Source: CAZMGT01 sp964565895
Lineage (GTDB): Bacteria; Armatimonadota; Zipacnadia; UBA1398; CAZMGT01
Length of the DNA: 6,605 nucleotides
Assembly (NCBI GenBank): GCA_964565895.1
Contig: CAZMGT010000089.1
Coordinates: 1 to 6,605 of the forward strand
Direction of reading: 5' to 3'
The position numbers were made by a program, and so were the translations under genes. Each line of letters starts with the position of its first letter. Position 1 is the stretch's first letter. The notes beneath the pieces were generated by a model. The model saw nothing but the letters and a program-made list of their open reading frames with translations, did not search any database and was not told where the DNA came from. This document shows positions 1 through 5,117 of the stretch, one piece after another.

Positions 1-520
1 GGGGGGCTCGGTGCGCAAGGGGATCGCCGCGGCGCGGGGGGAGTGGATCATCGTCCAAGATGCCGACTTGGAGTATGACCCGAGCGACATCCCGCGTCTG
101 CTCGAGAAGGCCGAGGCCGAGGGGCACGTGGCGCTGTTCGGCAGCCGCCTGCTCGGCGCACGGGAGCGCGAGGGGCAGGCGCTATATTCGTTCGGCAGGC
201 GCCTGGTAAGCTGGTGGTTTAGGGTGCTTTACCGCCAACCGCTGAGCGATGTGGCCACGTGCTACAAGCTCGTGCGGCGCGAGGTGCTGCAGGGGCTGGA
301 ACTGGCCTGCTCGGGCTTTGACCTAGATTTTGAGATCGCGGCAAAGCTGGCGCGTAGCGGGGTGGCCATTGCCGAATATCCCATCTCCTACACCCCGCGC
401 GGGGCGGAGAAGGGGAAGAAACTTACCGTGTGGGACGGCCTGTGGGCGCTGTGGGCCATGCTCCGGCTGCGCTTTGCCCCGCATCGCGCGCCGAGGGGCG
501 GAAGCGAACGCGGTGACTGA
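1..520 (+). CDS. Glycosyltransferase family 2, DPM1-like (5' end outside window)
   Basis: Transfers a sugar from a nucleotide donor or makes a lipid-phosphate sugar at the cytoplasmic face of the inner membrane; donor and acceptor cannot be read from sequence. The frame is open to the left edge (first full codon at base 2), so the N-terminal nucleotide-binding strand is missing. About 172 residues remain. Visible family motifs, in order: a GIAAARGEW helix, the metal-binding DAD inside QDADLEYDP, FGSR, the acceptor-side DVATCYKL, GFDLDFEIAAKL, and YPISYTPR followed by GKKLTVWDG. These match the DPM1-like GT-A fold of bacterial polyprenol-phosphate mannosyl/glucosyltransferases. It ends shortly after the last motif with no C-terminal membrane domain, so it is the soluble form. 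Its stop overlaps the next start (GTGACTGA), implying coupled translation with the Lpt genes. The GTG at base 11 is only an internal codon, not the true start. Confidence 0.9.
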   Translation, partial: GGSVRKGIAAARGEWIIVQDADLEYDPSDIPRLLEKAEAEGHVALFGSRLLGAREREGQALYSFGRRLVSWWFRVLYRQPLSDVATCYKLVRREVLQGLELACSGFDLDFEIAAKLARSGVAIAEYPISYTPRGAEKGKKLTVWDGLWALWAMLRLRFAPHRAPRGGSERGD

Positions 521-2681
521 GCGCGAGCGAGTTGCGGCCCTGCTCTTGGTCTTGGTTCTCTGCTCGATCATCGGCCTGGGCGTGTGGCTTACGCTTTCCG
601 AGCGGCCGAACGTTGCCCGGCGGCCGAAGATCGAGGTGGGCATTAAGACCCTCCTGCAGCAGGTAGACCGAACCACGGGTCATGTGCTCTGGGCCGTGCG
701 CGCGGGGACGATTCAGCGCGAGGTGGGCGCGGAGCAGGCCGTGGTGCGCGAGGTTACCTGTGCGCTTTATGCCGGAGGGAAGGCGCAGTTTGTCGCGCGC
801 GCGCCGCTGTTGAATGTCGACGGTGAGCGCGGCGTTTTAAGTTTTGTTAACGGGGTAAGCGCGCGCTCCGCGGAGGGCGTAGAGCCGAAGTTCTCCGCCA
901 CCGCGTGGGCGCTTACTTATATCGTGGACGAAAAGCGCGCGGAGCTGAGCGGCGGGGTGCAGTTCTCCCGCGGGCCGGCGCAGATCTCCGGCGCCACCCT
1001 CGTCGCCCAGTTCGACGAGCGCGGCCTTGCCGATTGTGTGGTGACCGAGATGCCCAACAGCGCGGGCAAACGGGTGGCCATTGCCGTGTTTCTGCTCTCC
1101 GCGGTGGCCGCCGCCCAGCAGCAAAAGCAGCTAGAGACTCCCTCCGCCTCCGTCTACGCCCCAAGGCTTTCCTGGAACGTCGCCGAGCATACGGTAAAGT
1201 TCACCGGCCAGCCGGAGCTCGTCGTCGGCGACACGCACATTACCGCGCCGACCATCGAAGTGCTGCTTAACGAGGACGACACCGACGTGGTCAAGGCTAC
1301 GGCCACGGGCGGGGTGCAACTGACCACGGCGTGGCAGGGGGCGGGCGAGAGCGAGCCCAAGCGGCGCATCGTGGCCACCGCGCCCACGGCGGTGTTCGTT
1401 GCCGAGGGGCGGCAGGTGCGCTTGGAGCGCGGGGTGGAGGCGACGATTAGCGGCGGGCAGGAGGGGGAGAAGCCCTCGGTTCTCGCCGCGCCGCGGCTCG
1501 TGGCCTGGCTCGAGGAGAAGGTTATCGTCGCCGAGGGCGGGGTAAGCTTTGAGTTCGGCCCCGCAGAAGGCAAGCGGGCCACCCTGCGCTGCCAGCGCGT
1601 GACCTACCGCTATGGCAAAGAGCGCTCGGTCGAGGCCACGGGCGCGCCTACCCTAACCTCCAGCGACTACGTTATCTCGGGCGGGAAAATCGTCGCCCAG
1701 TTGGAGGCGCAGCGCAGCGCAGTTAAGCAGGCGGAGGTCATCGGCGGCGTGGAGGTGCGCACGAAGGGCAAGAACGGGCGCCCCGCGCTGGGCAAGGCGG
1801 GGCGGGCGACATATGTCGCCCAGGGCGAGGTGCTTACCCTGCTCGACAACCCCACGGTAACCTTTCTCCCCCGCAGCAAGGACGAAAAGCAAGCTGTGCT
1901 GCGCGCGGAGAAAATCGTCTACCGCGGGGCAGAGGACGTTATCGTCGCCGAGGGCCAGCCCACGCTGACGAGCGAGGACGGGTTTTCCTTCTCCTGCCAG
2001 CGCATCGTCGCCCATAGCGACCCGGAGACCGGCGCGCTCGCCCGCGCCGAGGGCCTAGGCGGAGTTACCCTGCGCGCGACGATCGGCAGCGAGGGGAACA
2101 AGCGTGCGGCGCGAGCGACCGCGGGCCGCTGCGAGTATGACGCGGAAAAGCGCACCGCGGCGCTTAAGGAAGGCCCGCGCGTGGTCCTGGCCAGGCGCCA
2201 AGGGAGCGAGACGGTGCTTACCGCGCAGGTGATTACCTACGAGATCGACAAACGGCGCTATACGGCCTCGGGCCGGCCGCGCCTCGTTCAGGGCGATACC
2301 ACGGTGAGCGCAAAGGTAATCACCGCGACGCTCGACCCGGAGAGCGGCGAGCTGAAGGCGGGCCACGCCGAGGAGGTCGTCGTCCTCGCCGTGACGGAGA
2401 CGAAGGAGAAGAAGAAGCGGCGGATAGATGGCAGCGCCCAGCGCGCGGACTTCGTCCCCGATGTGCGCGACCCCCTCGACCAAACGAAGAGATGCGGCAA
2501 GATTACGTTTACGGGGAGCCCGCAGCTTCGGCTGAGCGACGCGCAGACGGGGCGCGTGCTTGCCCAATATACCAATATTCGCGTCATTGACCTATACTTG
2601 CGCGACGAGGGGCTGCTTGTCGAGGCCTACAATCCTGGCCAGCGCACGACGCTAACCCTGCAGAGCGCCGAGGAAGGATAG
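513..2681 (+). CDS. LptC-LptA-like fusion, LPS export periplasmic bridge protein
   Basis: Predicted to receive LPS from the inner-membrane permease and carry it across the periplasm. Start chosen at GTG 513: GGAAG lies 8 nt upstream, and a membrane anchor (residues 7-28) follows at once. In-frame codons upstream only shadow the glycosyltransferase. Residues 30-179 resemble LptC in length and beta-strand pattern (for example SFVNGVSARS and ELSGGVQFSR). Residue 180 is a Met opening a signal-peptide-like segment: GKR, a hydrophobic core at 188-201, then AAA before QQQ. Residues 202-722 are an LptA/OstA-like repeat domain about three times the usual LptA length, with GxPxL motifs at 232, 377, 481, 587 and 668. 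No stop separates the halves, so this is either a true fusion or two genes joined by an indel. The next gene starts 2 nt downstream. Family assignment of the repeats is firm in fold style, less so in exact orthology. Confidence 0.75.
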   Translation: MTERERVAALLLVLVLCSIIGLGVWLTLSERPNVARRPKIEVGIKTLLQQVDRTTGHVLWAVRAGTIQREVGAEQAVVREVTCALYAGGKAQFVARAPLLNVDGERGVLSFVNGVSARSAEGVEPKFSATAWALTYIVDEKRAELSGGVQFSRGPAQISGATLVAQFDERGLADCVVTEMPNSAGKRVAIAVFLLSAVAAAQQQKQLETPSASVYAPRLSWNVAEHTVKFTGQPELVVGDTHITAPTIEVLLNEDDTDVVKATATGGVQLTTAWQGAGESEPKRRIVATAPTAVFVAEGRQVRLERGVEATISGGQEGEKPSVLAAPRLVAWLEEKVIVAEGGVSFEFGPAEGKRATLRCQRVTYRYGKERSVEATGAPTLTSSDYVISGGKIVAQLEAQRSAVKQAEVIGGVEVRTKGKNGRPALGKAGRATYVAQGEVLTLLDNPTVTFLPRSKDEKQAVLRAEKIVYRGAEDVIVAEGQPTLTSEDGFSFSCQRIVAHSDPETGALARAEGLGGVTLRATIGSEGNKRAARATAGRCEYDAEKRTAALKEGPRVVLARRQGSETVLTAQVITYEIDKRRYTASGRPRLVQGDTTVSAKVITATLDPESGELKAGHAEEVVVLAVTETKEKKKRRIDGSAQRADFVPDVRDPLDQTKRCGKITFTGSPQLRLSDAQTGRVLAQYTNIRVIDLYLRDEGLLVEAYNPGQRTTLTLQSAEEG
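1040..1052 (+). promoter_or_regulatory. Possible internal ribosome binding site and ATG for a separate LptA
   Basis: GGTGA at 1040-1044 can pair with the UCACC end of 16S rRNA and lies 5 nt before an in-frame ATG at 1050. The same GGTGA element precedes the DUF3084 start and one candidate start of the permease. A GTG at 1041 is also in frame, and a TGA at 1042 lies in another frame, forming the GTGA overlap typical of coupled genes. This supports, but does not prove, internal initiation. Confidence 0.45.
1050..1115 (+). other. Internal signal-peptide-like segment between LptC and LptA parts
   Basis: Encodes 22 residues starting with Met: a polar stretch ending in GKR (n-region), a 14-residue hydrophobic stretch VAIAVFLLSAVAAA, and a small-residue AAA site directly before QQQ. 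This is the layout of a Sec signal peptide with a signal peptidase I site. LptA proteins normally carry such a signal at their N terminus. Here it sits 179 residues into the reading frame, directly after a domain of normal LptC length. Confidence 0.7.
1521..1538 (+). repeat. 18-bp direct repeat, copy 1
   Basis: Exact 18-base match to 1938-1955, in the same reading frame and encoding VIVAEG in both places. The copies are 139 codons apart and fall at equivalent spots of the LptA-like repeat units, so they probably reflect internal duplication within the gene, although codon constraint alone could keep them alike. Confidence 0.8.
1938..1955 (+). repeat. 18-bp direct repeat, copy 2
   Basis: Second copy of the 18-base word at 1521-1538. 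It leads directly into the GQPTL motif of the third clear repeat unit. Confidence 0.8.
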
Positions 2682-2683
2682 CC
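2671..2683 (+). promoter_or_regulatory. Ribosome binding site of the lptB gene
   Basis: AGGAAGGA at 2671-2678 is a strong purine-rich Shine-Dalgarno 5 nt before ATG 2684. It overlaps the last codons and abuts the stop of the upstream gene. It decides the start and shows that the phosphatase-like N-terminal extension is really translated, rather than LptB starting further inside. Confidence 0.8.
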
Positions 2684-3112
2684 ATGGCTCCGGTGCGCTG
2701 GACGTGGCTTGTCGAGGACCAAGTCGCCGCGGCGGAGGTTCTCGCCGCGGAGGAGCTGCCCTCGCTTGCTGCCGACGGCTTCGGGGTAGTGTTTTTCCTC
2801 ACCGACGGCGAGCTGCCCGAGGAGGCCCTCACCCAGACGGGCGTGGAGTGGAGCCGCTTGCCCCTGCGCGAGGGCCGCGCGCCCGAGGTCGCCGAGCTCG
2901 AGGCGTTTGTCTCCGCGGCGCGCGAGGCGCGCGAGCGAGGCCAGCGCGTGGCCGTTGTCTGCGGGGGGCCGGTGAGCCGCGCGGGGGTGTTTGCCGCGGC
3001 ATATCTCGTCGCCCAGGGAATGGACCCCGCGCGGGCGATTAGCGAGGTCCGCCGCAAGCGGCCGGGGTCTCTCGAGGCGCTCGCCTTAGAGCAGGCGGTA
3101 GAGCGCTATGCC
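2684..3112 (+). other. Dual-specificity-phosphatase-like domain (probably degenerate) fused to LptB
   Basis: Residues 1-143 follow the plan of small atypical DSPs such as human DUSP23. In order: W6/W8 and an AAAE stretch where the family has its W...GRLAG opening, the strand VVFFLTD (SLTE in the family), and RLPL before the general-acid loop. Then come a helix and VAVV leading into C-GGPVS-R (C93 to R99, the CX5R P-loop), AAYLVAQGM, AISEVRRKRPGSLE, and EQAVERYAE. The catalytic Cys and Arg remain. However, the usual His before Cys is Val92, the general-acid Asp position holds Glu63, the residue after Arg is Ala100 rather than Ser/Thr, and the conserved Gln after RPGS is Leu135. The alignment is from memory of the family. 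Loss of activity is inferred, not shown. Confidence 0.75.
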
Positions 3113-3994
3113 GAGCAGCTCGGCCAGCGCCCGCGCGCGACAAAGCCCGCGCCGAAGGCCGAGCTATATACCGAGGGGCTGGTGAAAATCTACGGCGGGC
3201 GGGCGGTGGTCAACGGCGTAAGCCTAACGCTCAACCGCGGGGAGATCGTCGGGCTGCTTGGGCCCAACGGAGCGGGGAAGACGACGACGTTTTATATGGT
3301 CGTGGGCCTGGTGCGCCCGAACAAGGGGCGGGTGGTCCTCGACGGGCGCGACGTTACGCGGCTGCCCATGCACCGCCGGGCGCACCTGGGCATCGGCTAC
3401 CTGGCCCAGGAGCCCTCGGTGTTCCGCCGCCTCACGGTGTGGGAGAACCTCATGGCCATCCTCGAGCTGCGCCGCGACCTGACCCGCGCCGAGCGCCGCG
3501 AGCGCGCGGAGGAGCTGCTGGAGCGGCTGAAGATCGCCCATCTGCGGCACAGCCGGGGCTATGCCCTTTCCGGCGGCGAGCGGCGTCGGGTGGAGATCGC
3601 CCGCTGCCTGGCCACCTCGCCCGCGTTTATCCTGCTTGACGAGCCGTTTACCGGCGTCGACCCGCGCGCCTCGCAGGAGATCCAGCAAATCATTACCGAC
3701 CTGCGCCAGGACAACATCGGCATTTTCGTTACCGACCACTCCGTGCGCGAGACGCTGGAGATTACCGACCGCGCGTATATCATGTTCGACGGGCGGATAC
3801 TCGTCTCAGGCACGCCGGACGAGCTTATCGACGACGAGGTGGCGCAGCAGTTTTACTTCGGCGACGCGTTTGACCTTAACCGAATGCCCAGTTGGATGGT
3901 CCAGCGGCTGGGGGCGCGGCAGCGCGCTGGCTCGTCGGCGGCCAGCGCCAGCGAAAGCAATGCGGGTGACCGCGGTGCGCATCCTGATACTTGA
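2684..3994 (+). CDS. lptB: LptB, LPS export ABC ATPase, with N-terminal phosphatase-like domain
   Basis: Hydrolyses ATP at the cytoplasmic face to drive LPS extraction by the LptF/G permease. Residues 160-398 are a complete LptB: Walker A GPNGAGKTT (193-201), Q-loop in YLAQEPSVF, signature LSGGERRR (295-302), Walker B ILLDEP with D319 and E320, and switch His352 in TDHSVRETL. The wording of these motifs is LptB-specific rather than generic ABC. The protein has 436 residues against about 240 for ordinary LptB. The extra N-terminal 150 residues match an atypical dual-specificity phosphatase, described separately. A 38-residue Ser/Ala-rich tail follows FYFGDAFDL, and its end overlaps the permease start. 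ATG 2684 is favoured by AGGAAGGA 5 nt upstream; an ordinary LptB start near residue 160 has no Met. A regulatory or docking role for the fused domain is inference. Confidence 0.95.
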   Translation: MAPVRWTWLVEDQVAAAEVLAAEELPSLAADGFGVVFFLTDGELPEEALTQTGVEWSRLPLREGRAPEVAELEAFVSAAREARERGQRVAVVCGGPVSRAGVFAAAYLVAQGMDPARAISEVRRKRPGSLEALALEQAVERYAEQLGQRPRATKPAPKAELYTEGLVKIYGGRAVVNGVSLTLNRGEIVGLLGPNGAGKTTTFYMVVGLVRPNKGRVVLDGRDVTRLPMHRRAHLGIGYLAQEPSVFRRLTVWENLMAILELRRDLTRAERRERAEELLERLKIAHLRHSRGYALSGGERRRVEIARCLATSPAFILLDEPFTGVDPRASQEIQQIITDLRQDNIGIFVTDHSVRETLEITDRAYIMFDGRILVSGTPDELIDDEVAQQFYFGDAFDLNRMPSWMVQRLGARQRAGSSAASASESNAGDRGAHPDT

Positions 3995-5099
3995 CCGCTA
4001 TATCCTGCGCGAGTTCCTGTGGCGCTTTCTCTTGGGCGTCGGGGCGTTTAGCGGGTTGTTGTTCTCCATCGATCAGTTGCGCAAGCTCATTAACCTGGCC
4101 GTAGAGCACGGCGTGTCCATGCTGCTTATCGCGGAGCTTGCCGTGCTCCGCCTGCCCGCGGTGCTCACGCTCAGCTTCCCCATGGCCACGCTGATGGGCG
4201 CCCTGTGGGCGTTCGGCCAGCTTTCGGAGACGGGCGAGATGGTCGCCGGGTTCGCCGCGGGGCTGAGTCTGCGCAAGTTGGCCCGCTCCGTGCTCGCCTT
4301 TTCCCTCCTACTTAGCGCATTTACGCTGTTTTTCAACGAATACATCGCCACCTGGTGCTGGGACACCGCGGACCGGCTGGAGCGCACGCGCGTCGCCCCC
4401 TCCTCCATCACCCAGCGCCGGCTGCACGTCGTCTTCGTAGACGTTGACCGCAATACCGACCGCCCGCTGCTCTCCGTTTACGCCGAGGAGTTCGATCCCA
4501 GCGACGTCGCCCTGCGCCACATTGTGCTAACGAAGTTCGAATATCCCGAGGGCTATGATGAGCCCCCGCGGCTGTACATCGTCCACGCCGACGAGGCCCG
4601 CTACGAAGGGGACGGGATGTGGCGGCTGATCAATGCCATCGGCGAGGAGTGCTTTACGGACAAGCCCATTCGCGCGGTAGAGAGCGAGATCCGCATAATG
4701 CGCACGCCGCAGGAGATCGAGCGCAGCCAGCGCGAGCTGGGGAGCCTAAGCATTGGGGAGCTGAGGGGGTGGCTGAAGGGGCTGCAGGCGGGGAGCTCGC
4801 AGTGGGTGCGCGCGCAAATCAGCCGCGCGGCGACGGAGCTGCATACGCGCTTTGCCATCGGCTTTGCCTGCTTTGTCTTCGCCTGCCTGGGGATTCCGAT
4901 GGGCACGCGCCCCCAGCGGACAAGCGGGCAGATCGCCATGGGGTTGAGCATTGTGATTATCTTTGTCTACTATGTCGTGATGTATTACCTGACGGTGATG
5001 GGCCAGCAGGGGCGGCTCCCTCCGGTGGTCGCCGCGTGGTCGGCCAATGTAATCACGTTTTTCATTTCGGCCGCGCTAATGATGCGCGCCCCACAGTAG
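3960..5099 (+). CDS. LptF/LptG family LPS export permease
   Basis: Inner-membrane permease that extracts LPS and hands it to LptC; partner of LptB. The 379 residues fit the family (about 350-400). Three N-terminal membrane regions (about 19-40, 54-86 and 107-128) include the LDRYILREF opening and the coupling-helix area around GQLSETGEM. A periplasmic beta domain covers about 130-285. Three C-terminal segments follow (about 295-315 with GFACFVFACLGIPMGT, 323-347 and 355-375). Start uncertain: ATG 3960 has a poor ribosome site. GTG 3975 lies 5 nt after GGGTGA and would give the family-like N terminus MRILILDRY, so it is a serious alternative. The overlap with lptB is 35 or 20 nt. Only one permease is present where Proteobacteria have LptF plus LptG, so a homodimer or a second gene elsewhere is implied. 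LptF and LptG cannot be told apart here. Confidence 0.93.
   Translation: MRVTAVRILILDRYILREFLWRFLLGVGAFSGLLFSIDQLRKLINLAVEHGVSMLLIAELAVLRLPAVLTLSFPMATLMGALWAFGQLSETGEMVAGFAAGLSLRKLARSVLAFSLLLSAFTLFFNEYIATWCWDTADRLERTRVAPSSITQRRLHVVFVDVDRNTDRPLLSVYAEEFDPSDVALRHIVLTKFEYPEGYDEPPRLYIVHADEARYEGDGMWRLINAIGEECFTDKPIRAVESEIRIMRTPQEIERSQRELGSLSIGELRGWLKGLQAGSSQWVRAQISRAATELHTRFAIGFACFVFACLGIPMGTRPQRTSGQIAMGLSIVIIFVYYVVMYYLTVMGQQGRLPPVVAAWSANVITFFISAALMMRAPQ
3964..3977 (+). promoter_or_regulatory. Alternative permease ribosome binding site and GTG start
   Basis: GGGTGA (3964-3969) is followed after 5 nt by GTG 3975. The spacing equals that of GGTGA before ATG 1050 and resembles the DUF3084 start. It favours GTG 3975 over ATG 3960 for the permease and lies inside the last codons of lptB, which would couple the two. 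Confidence 0.5.
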
Positions 5100-5103
5100 G
5101 GCC

Positions 5104-5117
5104 AAGGCAGGTGAGCG
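5104..5117 (+). promoter_or_regulatory. Ribosome binding site of the DUF3084 gene
   Basis: AAGGCAGGTGA at 5104-5114 fills most of the 18-nt gap after the permease stop and ends 3 nt before ATG 5118. AGGTGA is complementary to the very end of typical 16S rRNA. There is no room for a promoter or a terminator in this gap. Confidence 0.75.

Larger units (their letters stand above)
1206..2681 (+). repeat. Degenerate tandem LptA/OstA-type protein repeats
   Basis: The protein text repeats a unit of roughly 80-145 residues: a strand ending in A-x-G, then G-x-P-x-L, a strand with D/T residues, a segment like I-x-A-x-L, and a closing GGV strand. The GxPxL instances are GQPEL (base 1206), GAPTL (1641), GQPTL (1953), GRPRL (2271) and GSPQL (2514). 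Three GGV closings are clear: TGGVQL, IGGVEV and LGGVTL. The larger first spacing (145 residues) probably hides one more degenerate unit. The last unit is truncated. Confidence 0.7.

Noticed and set aside
330..512. Upstream extension of the LptC-LptA reading frame to an ATG at 330
   Set aside because: It lies wholly inside the glycosyltransferase gene in another frame, encodes Arg/Pro-rich text with no domain, and would bury the membrane anchor. GTG 513 with GGAAG at 8 nt gives a normal LptC N terminus.
2055..2567. Antisense open frame of 170 codons opposite the LptA-like repeats
   Set aside because: Low-complexity Arg/Ala/Leu text typical of the complement of a GC-rich gene; no ribosome site or domain.
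3224..3739. Antisense open frame of 171 codons opposite lptB
   Set aside because: Complement of strongly conserved ABC ATPase motifs; no motifs of its own.
5100..5117. Possible terminator or promoter between the permease and DUF3084
   Set aside because: Only 18 nt, filled mainly by the ribosome binding site; no inverted repeat and no T run.
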